A program made the position numbers and the translations under genes. Shown in pieces: positions 1 to 7,296 of a DNA stretch of 19,424 bases (position 1 is its first letter; every line of letters begins with the position of its first letter). The DNA lies in assembly GCA_046735115.1 (NCBI GenBank), contig JBKPSR010000106.1, positions 1 to 19,424 of the forward strand, in the 5' to 3' direction. Under the pieces are notes generated by a model, which was given only the letters and a program-made list of their open reading frames with translations, did no database searches and had not been told where the DNA came from. Source of the DNA: JACVRW01 sp046735115 (lineage in GTDB: Bacteria > Actinomycetota > Thermoleophilia > Solirubrobacterales > Thermoleophilaceae).

Positions 1-1143
1 GGGCCGAGGGGCGCGCGCGATGCGCAGCGAGACGAGCTCCGCCGCCTGCGAGATCGCGAGCGCCGCCAGCATCGCGAGCGCCGGGTAGGCCGGCAGGAGC
101 CAGCGCCCGAAGTAACGCGACTGCGCGCTCAGGTAGACGAACAGCGCCACCGGCACCGCGATCAGCATCAGCCCGCGGACGAGATTGCGGCGCAGCTCGA
201 GCAGCGCCCCCGCCAGCGCTGCGAATCCCGCCGCCCAACCGAGGCCCCAGGTGAGGCTGTCCAGGTAGTAGGAGACGCCGCCCGACTCCTGGCCCGGCTT
301 CGGCTGGTCGCGCGCCACGTCGGCCTGGTCGCGCACGTCGCTCCACCACGCGTCGAACGAGTCGAACAGGAACGGGTTGAGGGCGACGAACACGAACGCC
401 GCGAGGAGGCAGCCGAGAGCGAGGCCCGCGAGCGCGCGCGGGCCGTCCGAGCGAAGCCGCGCGAGCGCGGCGATCGCCACCGGCAGGAGCGCTAGGCCGG
501 CCGTGTACTTGAAGGAGACTGCGAGCCCGGCCGCCGCGCCGGCGAGGCCGAGGTCGCGCGTCGGGTGGTCCGCGGCGAGCGCGCCGCGCAGGTGGCCGCT
601 TCTCCACGCAGCGCCGCGCCCCGGCCCCGCGTTGCACGCCCTCACCGCGAAGCCCAGCGAGAGCGCCACTCCGATCAGCGCCCCCACGTCGGTCACCGCC
701 ACGCGCGAGTACGCCACCGGCAGGAAGGCGAACGCGAGCACGGCGGCCGCCACCAGGCCCTCGCGCACGCCCCACAGCCGCCGCGCGGCCCAGTAGGTCG
801 CCGCCACGCCGACCATGCAGAGCCCCGCTGCGAGCGCGCGGGCGGCGATCCAGATCTCGGTCGGGTTCTTGTCGAACTGCTCGGTGACGTTCGCGAACCG
901 GAGATCGAACACGAAGCCGAGTGGCCCATACATCAGTCGCAGCAGCCCGTACACGAGGTACGTGTACGCGGCCGGGTTCTGGTAGTAGCCGGGATCGAGG
1001 TCCTGCCAGAACATCTCGACCGCGCGCGAGGTGAAGTGGGATCCCTCGTCGATCGAGTAGACGAACGGCAGCCCGTAGTCGATGTGCCACACGCGCAGCG
1101 CGAAGCCGGCGACCAAGATCAGCACGAGCACGAGGCGGTGCAC
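1..1143 (-). CDS. Membrane glycosyltransferase, GT39/ArnT-like (C-terminus beyond the window)
   Basis: Reading the minus strand from a GTG at 1143 gives 381 uninterrupted residues running off the window edge. The N-terminus is a hydrophobic segment (residues 4-18) followed by an acidic Asp-Glu pair at 32-33 (YSIDEG), where GT39/PMT/ArnT-type enzymes carry their catalytic loop acid. Further hydrophobic segments lie near 98-118, 128-146, 152-168, 198-225, 236-258, 298-315, 322-340 and 348-366, with the family-typical SFKYTAG (210-216) and a late RYFGRWLLPAYPAL stretch (343-356). Such proteins are polytopic and transfer sugars from polyprenyl-phosphate donors to proteins, lipids or glycans outside the membrane; acceptor and donor cannot be told here. 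The gene is divergent from ribD, 67 bases away. No upstream in-frame start was found nearby and no clear ribosome binding site. The fold is secure; substrate is unknown. Confidence 0.88.
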   Translation of the reverse strand, partial: MHRLVLVLILVAGFALRVWHIDYGLPFVYSIDEGSHFTSRAVEMFWQDLDPGYYQNPAAYTYLVYGLLRLMYGPLGFVFDLRFANVTEQFDKNPTEIWIAARALAAGLCMVGVAATYWAARRLWGVREGLVAAAVLAFAFLPVAYSRVAVTDVGALIGVALSLGFAVRACNAGPGRGAAWRSGHLRGALAADHPTRDLGLAGAAAGLAVSFKYTAGLALLPVAIAALARLRSDGPRALAGLALGCLLAAFVFVALNPFLFDSFDAWWSDVRDQADVARDQPKPGQESGGVSYYLDSLTWGLGWAAGFAALAGALLELRRNLVRGLMLIAVPVALFVYLSAQSRYFGRWLLPAYPALAMLAALAISQAAELVSLRIARAPRP

Positions 1144-1195
1144 GCCGCCGCACGTTAGTAATCGCTCACCCCCAGGGCGCGGAAGTGCCCGCTGG

Positions 1196-1201
1196 TACGG
1201 T
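1196..1201 (+). promoter_or_regulatory. Possible -10 box (TACGGT) for the riboflavin operon
   Basis: TACGGT ends 9 nt before the ribD ATG, the spacing expected for a leaderless or nearly leaderless transcript. No good -35 hexamer is visible. The call rests on the same TAnnnT arrangement at several other gene starts in the window. Confidence 0.35.
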
Positions 1202-1210
1202 GTTTTCAGG

Positions 1211-2335
1211 ATGCCGGAGACCACCGCGACGGAACGCGATTCGCAGTACCTGCTGAGGGCCATCGAGCTCGCGGAGCGGGCGCGCGGGCAGACGAGCCCG
1301 AACCCGATGGTCGGCGCGGTCGTGGTCAAGGACGGGCGTGTAATCGGCGAGGGCATCACGCAGCCCGCCGGCGAGGCCCACGCCGAGGTCATGGCGCTCG
1401 AGGCCGCTACCGGCCACACCGCCGGCGCGACCATGTACGTGTCGCTCGAGCCGTGCGCGCATCAGGGCCGGACGCCGCCATGCACCGACGCGATCGTGTC
1501 CGCGGGCATCGCGCGCGTGGTGATCGCCTCGGACGATCCGACTCCGAAGGCCTCCGGCCGCGGCCCGGGCATCCTGCGCGACGAGGGCGTGAGGGTCGAC
1601 TTCGTCGACGGCGACATAGGTCAGGCGGCTCGCATGCAGAACCAGCCCTTCCGGAAGCACGCGCGCACCGGCCGGCCGCTGGTGGTCTTCAAGTCGGCGA
1701 TGACGCTCGACGGCAAGGTGGCCACGCGCACGGGCGACTCGCAGTGGATCTCCGGCGCGGCAAGCCGCGCCCGCGCCCACCGCTGGCGGGCGGAGTCCGA
1801 CGCCGTCGCCGTCGGCATCGGCACCGCGCTGGTCGACGACCCGCGGCTCAACGCGCGCGTCGAGGGCGTCGCCCGGCAGCCGCGCCGCGTGGTGTTCGAC
1901 TCCGAGGCGCGCCTCCCGCTCGACTCCCAGCTGGTCGATGGCGTCGCCGACCTCGGCCTGATCGTGGTCTGCTCCCGTGCCGCGAAGCGCACCTCCGTGC
2001 AGGCGCTCGAGGCCGCCGGCGTCGACGTGATCGTCGCGACCGGCGCGAACGAGGCCGCGCGGGTGGAGAACGCGCTCGACGAGTTGGGCGCGCGCGACAT
2101 CCAGTCCCTGCTGCTCGAGGGCGGCCCGCACCTCGCCGGCGCCTTCGTCGAGGCGGGCGAGATCGACGAGGCGCGCATGTTCATCGCACCGCTGATGCTC
2201 GGCGGTGCGAAGGCGAAGACCGCCGTGGAGGGCATCGGCGTCGCGGACATCGGCGCCGGCTCGCGCGCGCTCGCCATGGAGACGGAGCGGATCGAGGACG
2301 ACGTCCTCATCATCGCCCGCTTCAAGGAGTGGTGA
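1211..2335 (+). CDS. ribD: Bifunctional diaminohydroxyphosphoribosylaminopyrimidine deaminase / 5-amino-6-(5-phosphoribosylamino)uracil reductase RibD
   Basis: RibD carries out the second and third steps of riboflavin synthesis from GTP: deamination of the pyrimidine, then NADPH-dependent reduction of the ribosyl side chain. The 374-residue product has both domains. The N-terminal CDA-fold deaminase shows the zinc and proton-shuttle motif HAEV (H57, E59) and PCAHQGRTPPC (C82 and C91). The DHFR-like reductase begins near residue 155 with FKSAMTLDGKVAT and contains LLLEGGPHLAGAF at 300-312. The ATG at 1211 is chosen because the deaminase homology begins about ten residues later; the frame stays open upstream to 1082, but that would add an arginine-rich leader inside the divergent gene. 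It is the first gene of ribD-ribE-ribBA-ribH. Its last codons contain the AAGGAG ribosome binding site of ribE. Confidence 0.97.
   Translation: MPETTATERDSQYLLRAIELAERARGQTSPNPMVGAVVVKDGRVIGEGITQPAGEAHAEVMALEAATGHTAGATMYVSLEPCAHQGRTPPCTDAIVSAGIARVVIASDDPTPKASGRGPGILRDEGVRVDFVDGDIGQAARMQNQPFRKHARTGRPLVVFKSAMTLDGKVATRTGDSQWISGAASRARAHRWRAESDAVAVGIGTALVDDPRLNARVEGVARQPRRVVFDSEARLPLDSQLVDGVADLGLIVVCSRAAKRTSVQALEAAGVDVIVATGANEAARVENALDELGARDIQSLLLEGGPHLAGAFVEAGEIDEARMFIAPLMLGGAKAKTAVEGIGVADIGAGSRALAMETERIEDDVLIIARFKEW
2324..2329 (+). promoter_or_regulatory. Ribosome binding site of ribE inside the end of ribD
   Basis: AAGGAG lies 7 nt before the GTG at 2337. It decides the ribE start, since the frame is open further upstream, and it is one of the few strong Shine-Dalgarno sequences in the window. 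Confidence 0.7.
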
Positions 2336-2336
2336 G

Positions 2337-2909
2337 GTGTTCACCGGGCTCGTGGTAGGCAAGGGAGTGGTCCGTGCGCTGGCGCACGGCCGCGTGGAGG
2401 TGGAGACCCCGCTGGCCGCGGAGCTGGAGCGGGGCGACTCGATCGCCGTCAACGGCGTCTGCCTCACGACAGTCCAGCGGAACAACGGCTCGTTCGCGGC
2501 CGACGTGATGCCCGAGACGCTTCGGCGGACCTCGCTGGCGCCCCTCGAGATCGGTGACGAGGTGAACCTCGAGCTGCCGCTCCGCGCCGGCGACCGCCTC
2601 GGAGGCCACATCATGCAGGGGCACGTGGACGGGACCGGGACGGTCGAGTCCGTGGCCGGCGACGGGAACTCGCGGGTCGTGCGGATTCAGGCTCCGGGCG
2701 ACCTGCTCCGCTACGTCGTCCAGAAGGGCTCGATCGCCGTGGACGGCGTGTCGCTTACCGTTTCGGGCGTGGACGATCATGCATTCGAGGTGTCGCTCAT
2801 CCCCGAGACGCTCGAACGCACGACGCTCGGCGCAGCGGCCCCGGGGCGCACCGTCAACCTCGAGGTCGACGTCCTCGCCAAGTACGTGGAGAAGCTGAGC
2901 GCGCGATGA
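2337..2909 (+). CDS. ribE: Riboflavin synthase, alpha chain
   Basis: This enzyme catalyses the last step of riboflavin synthesis, the dismutation of two 6,7-dimethyl-8-ribityllumazine molecules. The product is 190 residues, slightly short of the usual 195-215. It shows the expected internal duplication: MFTGLVVGKG at the N-terminus, GDSIAVNGVCLTT (33-45) and MPETLRRTSL (58-67) in the first barrel; GDRLGGHIMQGHVDGTG (85-101), GSIAVDGVSLTV (131-142) and IPETLERTTLG (155-165) in the second. The GTG at 2337 gives the canonical MFTG start and follows an AAGGAG site. It starts one base after the ribD stop codon, and its stop overlaps the ribBA start as ATGA, so translation is probably coupled on both sides. 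Both ligand-binding repeats look intact. Confidence 0.96.
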   Translation: MFTGLVVGKGVVRALAHGRVEVETPLAAELERGDSIAVNGVCLTTVQRNNGSFAADVMPETLRRTSLAPLEIGDEVNLELPLRAGDRLGGHIMQGHVDGTGTVESVAGDGNSRVVRIQAPGDLLRYVVQKGSIAVDGVSLTVSGVDDHAFEVSLIPETLERTTLGAAAPGRTVNLEVDVLAKYVEKLSAR

Positions 2910-4240
2910 CGAACCCACCCTTCAGCACAATCGAGGAGGCCATCGAGGACGTCCGCCAGGGGAAGATGGTCGTCGTCTGCGACGCGGAGGACCGCGAGAA
3001 CGAGGGCGACCTCACGATGGCCGCCCAGTTCGTCACGCCCGAGGCGATCAACTTCATGGCGACTCACGGCCGCGGCCTGATCTGCCTCGCGCTCACGGGC
3101 GAGCGCTGCGACGAGCTCGGGCTCGACCTGATGGCCGCGAAGAACGAGTCGCCGTTCCAGACGGCGTTCACGGTCTCCATCGAGGCGCGCGAGGGAATCA
3201 CCACCGGGATCTCCGCGCACGACCGCGCCCACACGGTCCAGGTCGCGATCGACCCGGGGTCGCGCCCGCATGATCTCGTCCAGCCCGGCCACATCTTCCC
3301 GCTCAAGGCGAAGGCCGGCGGCGTGCTGGAGCGCACCGGCCAGACCGAGGCGGCGATCGATCTGGCCCGCCTGGCGGGCCTGAACCCGTCGGGCGTGATC
3401 TGCGAGATCATGAACGACGACGGCACGATGGCCCGCGTGCCCGACCTCGAGCGCTACTGCGCCAAGCACGGCCTGAAGATGGTCACGGTGGCGGACCTGA
3501 TCGCCTACCGGCGCCGCCACGACAAGCTGATCGAGCGCGTCGTCGAGGCCGGTCTGCCGACCAAGTTCGGAGACTTCAACGTCGTGGGTTTCCGCTCGCT
3601 CGTCGACGACAAGCACCACGTGGCGATGGTCAAGGGCGAGGTGGCGGGGGAGGAGGACGTGCTCGTGCGCGTGCATTCCGAGTGCCTCACGGGCGACGTC
3701 TTCCACTCGCTCCGCTGCGACTGCGGCCAGCAGCTCGAGGATGCGCTCGCCCGCATCGAGCAGGAAGGGCGCGGGGTGCTCCTCTACCTCGCGCAGGAGG
3801 GACGCGGGATCGGGCTGCTCAACAAGCTGCGCGCGTACAGGCTCCAGGAGGAGGGGCTCGACACGGTCGACGCCAACATGAAGCTCGGGCTGCCCGCGGA
3901 TCTGCGCGACTACGGCATCGGGGCGCAGATCCTGGTGGACCTCGGCCTCAGCTCGATCCGGCTGCTCACGAACAACCCGAAGAAGATCGTGGGGCTCGAG
4001 GGCTACGGCCTCACGGTGACCGACCAGGTGCCGATCGAACACGCGCCCGGCCGGCACAACCGCGAGTACCTGCGTGCGAAGAAGGAGCGCCTCGGGCACA
4101 TGCTCCACCACCAGGGCCTGGCGCTCGACGAGGAGATGATCCACGAGGAGCGCATCCAGGACCGCGAGCGCGCGCTCGCCGAAAGCTCGGACCCGTACGG
4201 ACAGGGACCCGCGCCGCGCCGCCCTGGGCAACGTGGCTGA
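2906..4240 (+). CDS. ribBA: Fused 3,4-dihydroxy-2-butanone-4-phosphate synthase / GTP cyclohydrolase II (RibB half with a His-to-Gln change)
   Basis: This fusion supplies both entry branches of riboflavin synthesis: DHBP from ribulose-5-phosphate (residues about 5-203) and ring opening of GTP (about 208-405). The cyclohydrolase half looks active, with zinc cysteines C260, C271 and C273 in CLTGDVFHSLRCDCG, plus QEGRGIGLLNKLRAY and RDYGIGAQIL. The DHBP synthase half has the acidic loop DAEDRENEGD (26-35) and GHIFPL (128-133), but residue 146 is Gln (RTGQTEA), where E. coli RibB and the RibBA proteins I know have RxGHTEA, whose His binds the catalytic metal. The domain may therefore be impaired or use a variant site. 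An acidic, Arg-rich tail follows residue 405. The ATG at 2906 overlaps the ribE stop (ATGA). Confidence 0.96.
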   Translation: MTNPPFSTIEEAIEDVRQGKMVVVCDAEDRENEGDLTMAAQFVTPEAINFMATHGRGLICLALTGERCDELGLDLMAAKNESPFQTAFTVSIEAREGITTGISAHDRAHTVQVAIDPGSRPHDLVQPGHIFPLKAKAGGVLERTGQTEAAIDLARLAGLNPSGVICEIMNDDGTMARVPDLERYCAKHGLKMVTVADLIAYRRRHDKLIERVVEAGLPTKFGDFNVVGFRSLVDDKHHVAMVKGEVAGEEDVLVRVHSECLTGDVFHSLRCDCGQQLEDALARIEQEGRGVLLYLAQEGRGIGLLNKLRAYRLQEEGLDTVDANMKLGLPADLRDYGIGAQILVDLGLSSIRLLTNNPKKIVGLEGYGLTVTDQVPIEHAPGRHNREYLRAKKERLGHMLHHQGLALDEEMIHEERIQDRERALAESSDPYGQGPAPRRPGQRG

Positions 4241-4661
4241 CGTCTACGCGGCGGTGGTTGGCCGCTTCTACGAGGCGCTCGCGGAGAGGCTGGTGGAGGG
4301 CGCGACGCGAGTCTTCGAGGAGGCGGGCGCGAGCGTCGACGTGCACGACGTGCCCGGCGCGTTCGAGCTGCCGCTGGGCGCGCGCTACTGCGCGGACTCG
4401 GGCCGCTACGCGGGCGTGGCGTGCCTCGGCGCCGTGATCCGCGGCGAGACCGACCACTACGACTTCGTCTGCGCCGAGGCCGCGAGCGGCATCGCGCGCG
4501 TGGCGCTCGACACGGGCGTGCCGTGCTCCTTCGGCGTGCTTACGGTCGACAACATGGAGCAGGCGCTCGCGCGCGCGGGCGGCGAGAAGCGCCACCAGGG
4601 CGAGGACGCCGCGCGCGCCGTGCTGAGGATGGCGGAGCTGCGCCGCGAGCTCGGCGCCTAG
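4233..4661 (+). CDS. ribH: 6,7-dimethyl-8-ribityllumazine synthase
   Basis: RibH condenses DHBP with 5-amino-6-ribitylaminouracil to give lumazine, the substrate of RibE. The 142-residue product matches the family along its length: GRFYEAL (10-16, usually SRFNE), VPGAFELPL (40-48), GAVIRGETDHYDFVC (66-80) with the catalytic His at 75, FGVLTVDNMEQALARAG and a C-terminal helix. The GTG at 4233 overlaps the end of ribBA by 8 bases; this start leaves only about nine residues before the first conserved strand, so the protein is about 10 residues short at the N-terminus compared with many homologues. Its TAG stop lies in a CTAG shared with the stop of the convergent GH6-like gene. It closes the operon. 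Confidence 0.95.
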   Translation: MADVYAAVVGRFYEALAERLVEGATRVFEEAGASVDVHDVPGAFELPLGARYCADSGRYAGVACLGAVIRGETDHYDFVCAEAASGIARVALDTGVPCSFGVLTVDNMEQALARAGGEKRHQGEDAARAVLRMAELRRELGA

Positions 4662-5902
4662 CGCCGGAAGAAGCCGTTCGAGGTGCCGCGCGGGGGCGCG
4701 AGCCAGTTCGTCTGGAAGCGCGCGTACATGAGCGCGCGCTGAGGCCACCACGAGCCGACAGGCAGCGGGCCTCCGTTGCAGGAGCCGGCTGAGTAGCCCG
4801 GCCGGTTCACCCACATGTAAGCGTCCACCAGCGCGTTGCCCGTGGCGGTCGTGGGCGCGATCCCGAGCCCGCGGCCCGGCGGGTTGCACCAGATGTTCCG
4901 AACCCGCCCGCCGATGCGTATGTGAATCGGGCCGCGGCCGTTGAAGGACGTGTTGACGATAAAGTGCTTCCCGCCCACGCGCCTCGATATGTCGAGCCCG
5001 TGCAGGACGTTCGCTCGCGTCCAGTCGTGGTGCGTGACGTTCAGCATGAAACCGCGCACCTTGCGGATGCCGATGAAGCGGAGCTGCCTGGCTGTCCGGC
5101 GTGCGGGCTCCCAGTCGGATGCGCCGGCCTCGAGGTAGATCGTCGCACGTGGCAGCCTCGACAGTACGTTCACGCCGTAGCGCAGCAGCCTGAGGCGGGC
5201 GAGGCGCCGGCTGCGAGTGAGGCAGTCGATCGTGCCCAGCGAGTCCGGCTCGAAGCCGATCACGACCCGTGTGCCGCCGACCGCGCGGGCGAGGTTGCGA
5301 TACCAGGCGCGCGTGCGCCGGTCCTCGGCCGGGCCGCCTCCGTCGTATCCGTCGCCGCAGCCCCTGCCTTGATGGCGCATCACGACCATCAGCGGCACCG
5401 CCCCGGGCTGGACGGCGCCCGCGCAGCGAAGGTAGTTGCGCACCCTGGACAGGACCGGCCGGTCCCAGCGTCCGAACCAGCGGAAGCGCGGCTCGGACGC
5501 GATCCGCCACATAAGCGCCGCCTTGTTGCCCCGATGCCGATTCCAGAAGGTCCTGTACGAACGATAGGCGGGCTCGAGCGGGTCGACGTACCAGCGCAGG
5601 CCCCGCAGCGGGTTCGGCGCGGCGGGATCGACGGCCCGCGGGTCCACGCCGGGCCAGCCCTGCGGGAGCGCACTCCTGGCGCAGCCCTTGGCCCTGCGCG
5701 GCGTCCGGTCCTGTCCGCGGACCGGCGGGATGTCGGGCGCCGGTCCCAGCCGGGGCGGTTGTGGCACGCCTGTTACGGCTCCGGGATAGACATCCGGAAG
5801 CTCTTGTGCGGACGCGGGTGCGCCGGCCGACAGGATCGACACGAGGACACAGGCCAGCACGCCCGCCGAGAACGGCGAGTTTGCACGGCAAACGAGCAGC
5901 AC
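4658..5902 (-). CDS. Secreted GH6-family (cellulase 6 fold) protein, probably catalytically altered
   Basis: The 414-residue product has a signal peptide (hydrophobic segment about 11-26, likely cut after ASA near 32) and a Pro-rich linker before the fold. GH6 hallmarks occur in order: WYVDP (104-108), MVVMRHQGRGCG (172-183), VVIGFEPDSLG (213-223), IYLEAGASDW (255-264), GFMLNVTHHDW (284-294), FIVNTSFNGRG (314-324), WCNPPGRGLG (338-347), DAYMWVNRPG (360-369) and CNGGP (375-379). GH6 enzymes are inverting cellulases. The usual general-acid Asp of [DN]-R-D-C is Gly181 (GRGC), and the late acid of the E-[SA]-D-G motif is Ala372 (GYSAG), so ordinary cellulase activity is doubtful. The GTG at 5902 is the first start after an in-frame stop; the nearest AGGAG is about 15 nt away. 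It may act on another glycan or only bind one. Confidence 0.9.
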   Translation of the reverse strand: MLLVCRANSPFSAGVLACVLVSILSAGAPASAQELPDVYPGAVTGVPQPPRLGPAPDIPPVRGQDRTPRRAKGCARSALPQGWPGVDPRAVDPAAPNPLRGLRWYVDPLEPAYRSYRTFWNRHRGNKAALMWRIASEPRFRWFGRWDRPVLSRVRNYLRCAGAVQPGAVPLMVVMRHQGRGCGDGYDGGGPAEDRRTRAWYRNLARAVGGTRVVIGFEPDSLGTIDCLTRSRRLARLRLLRYGVNVLSRLPRATIYLEAGASDWEPARRTARQLRFIGIRKVRGFMLNVTHHDWTRANVLHGLDISRRVGGKHFIVNTSFNGRGPIHIRIGGRVRNIWCNPPGRGLGIAPTTATGNALVDAYMWVNRPGYSAGSCNGGPLPVGSWWPQRALMYARFQTNWLAPPRGTSNGFFRR

Positions 5903-6046
5903 GGCTTGCTGTTCGAACTCCTATGGGTTCCCTGCCTGGGCTCCCCCAGACCGAGGGCTCATTCCCCTACGAGGCGCAAACTATGCATTTCGGGTCGGCT
6001 GGAACGCCTGTGGGCCGCAAATTGCAGATTGCTCGTGGGTGGCCGG

Positions 6047-6052
6047 TAGGCT
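6047..6052 (+). promoter_or_regulatory. Possible -10 box (TAGGCT) for the threonine aldolase gene
   Basis: TAGGCT ends 11 nt before the GTG at 6064. A TTGCAG 19 nt upstream could be a weak -35. It lies in the 161-base divergent spacer (5903-6063) between the GH6-like gene and the aldolase gene, in which no other feature was recognised. Confidence 0.3.
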
Positions 6053-6063
6053 CCTCGGCCCCC

Positions 6064-7071
6064 GTGATCAACCTCTACTCCGACACGCAGACGCGGCCCA
6101 CCGAGGCGATGCGGAGGGCGATCGCGTCCGCGGAGGTGGCGGACGAGCAGCGGCTCGCGGATCCGACAACGAACCGCCTGCAGGAGCGCGTGGCCGAGTT
6201 GCTCGGCCAGGAGGCGGCGCTGTTCCTCCCGAGCGGCACGATGTGCAACCAGATCTCGTTTCGGCTGCACGCCCGCCCCGGCGGCGACGAGCTGATCCTC
6301 GACCGCACAGCTCACCCGATCATCGCCGAGGCGGGCGGGCCGGCGCAGAACGCGCACCTGATGATCCACGCGCTCGACGGCGACGGCGGAATCTTCACGG
6401 CGGAGCAGCTCGAGGCCGCGATCCGCGACCCGCGCAACCGCTACCTGCCGCGCTCGCGCGTGGCGTCGGTCGAGCAGACGACGAACATGGGCGGCGGCCG
6501 CGTCTGGTCGCCCGAGCAGGTGCGAGCGGTGCTGGACGTCGCGCGGGCGCACGGCCTGCGCGCGCACATGGACGGCGCCCGGCTCATGAACGCTGTGGTG
6601 GCGTCGGGCACGAGCGCCGCCGAGTTCGCCGGCGGATTCGACACGGCATGGCTCGACTTCACCAAGGGCCTCGGCGCTCCGGTCGGCGCGGTGCTGGCGG
6701 GCGCTCGCGAGCTCATGGACGAGGCGTGGCGCTGGAAGCAGCAGATGGGGGGCGCGTTCCGGCAGTCGGGGATCGTGGCCGCCGGCTGCCTGTACGCACT
6801 CGACCACCACGTCGACCGGCTGGCCGAGGACCATGAGCACGCGCGGATCCTGGCCAACGGCCTCGCCGAGCTCGGCTGCCAGGTGGTCGCGCCCGAGACG
6901 AACATCGTGATCTTCAGCGCGCCCGACGGGTTCGTGCAGCGGATGTCCGAGCGCGGGGTGGAGCTGAGCGGCACCCCGGACGGCCGTGACAGAGCGGTAA
7001 CGCACCTGGACGTGGCGCGGGACGCGATCGACTCGGCGCTCCAGGCGGCGCGCGCCTCGCTGCTACCCTGA
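6064..7071 (+). CDS. Threonine aldolase / beta-eliminating lyase, PLP-dependent
   Basis: These enzymes cleave L-threonine or allo-threonine (and other beta-hydroxy amino acids) to glycine and an aldehyde. The 335-residue product is a fold-type I PLP enzyme of normal length. It starts with INLYSDTQTRPTEAM, the usual (M)IDLRSDTVT..T..M motif. His84 (RTAHPIIAEAGG) fits the ring-stacking His, HMDGARLMNA (168-177) holds the Asp that binds the pyridine nitrogen, and Lys201 in DFTKGLGAPVGAVL is the Schiff-base lysine. The GTG at 6064 is chosen because homology starts there; in-frame ATGs at 5923 and 5983 would add non-conserved residues. Its stop overlaps the -10-like box of rpmB. It is probably monocistronic. 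Exact stereospecificity is not readable from the sequence. Confidence 0.92.
   Translation: MINLYSDTQTRPTEAMRRAIASAEVADEQRLADPTTNRLQERVAELLGQEAALFLPSGTMCNQISFRLHARPGGDELILDRTAHPIIAEAGGPAQNAHLMIHALDGDGGIFTAEQLEAAIRDPRNRYLPRSRVASVEQTTNMGGGRVWSPEQVRAVLDVARAHGLRAHMDGARLMNAVVASGTSAAEFAGGFDTAWLDFTKGLGAPVGAVLAGARELMDEAWRWKQQMGGAFRQSGIVAAGCLYALDHHVDRLAEDHEHARILANGLAELGCQVVAPETNIVIFSAPDGFVQRMSERGVELSGTPDGRDRAVTHLDVARDAIDSALQAARASLLP
7064..7069 (+). promoter_or_regulatory. Possible -10 box (TACCCT) for rpmB
   Basis: TACCCT ends 8 nt before the rpmB GTG and overlaps the last codons and stop of the aldolase gene. No Shine-Dalgarno sequence lies before the GTG, which fits a leaderless or nearly leaderless start. 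Confidence 0.4.
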
Positions 7072-7077
7072 CGCGCC

Positions 7078-7269
7078 GTGCCAAAGGTCTGCTATTCGTG
7101 CGGAAAGGGACCCGCGTTCGGCCACAGCCGCAGCCACTCCATGGTGGCCACCAAGCGGCGCTTCAACCCGAACCTTCAGAAGGTCCGCATCGACGTCGGG
7201 GGGACCCCCCGGCGCGAGTACGTCTGCACGCGTTGCCTCAAGGCGGGCAAGGTCACGAAGCACGCCTAG
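7078..7269 (+). CDS. rpmB: 50S ribosomal protein L28, zinc-binding form
   Basis: The 63-residue basic protein matches bacterial L28: KVCYSCGKGPAFGH at the N-terminus, SHSMVATKRRFNPNLQ in the middle and YVCTRCLKAGKV at the C-terminus. Cys5, Cys8, Cys50 and Cys53 form the zinc site of the C+ type; zinc-free paralogues, where present, usually serve zinc limitation. The GTG start at 7078 gives the canonical N-terminus. Finding rpmB directly before a FakA/YloV-type gene and recG is a common bacterial arrangement and supports both calls. Confidence 0.97.
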   Translation: MPKVCYSCGKGPAFGHSRSHSMVATKRRFNPNLQKVRIDVGGTPRREYVCTRCLKAGKVTKHA

Positions 7270-7296
7270 GGCGCGCCATGCTGTAAAAAAGCCCGG

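Noticed and set aside
1166..4231. Long minus-strand open frames opposite the riboflavin operon
   Set aside because: They mirror the codon pattern of ribD, ribE and ribBA in a GC-rich genome and show no domain motif.
4011..5891. 626-codon open frame on the minus strand
   Set aside because: It is a shadow of the GH6-like gene and of ribBA/ribH; the translation is Arg/Ala/Pro-rich with no family motif, while the other frames carry clear conserved proteins.
4658..5902. Calling the GH6-fold protein a cellulase
   Set aside because: Two catalytic acid positions are replaced by Gly and Ala, so only the fold is claimed.
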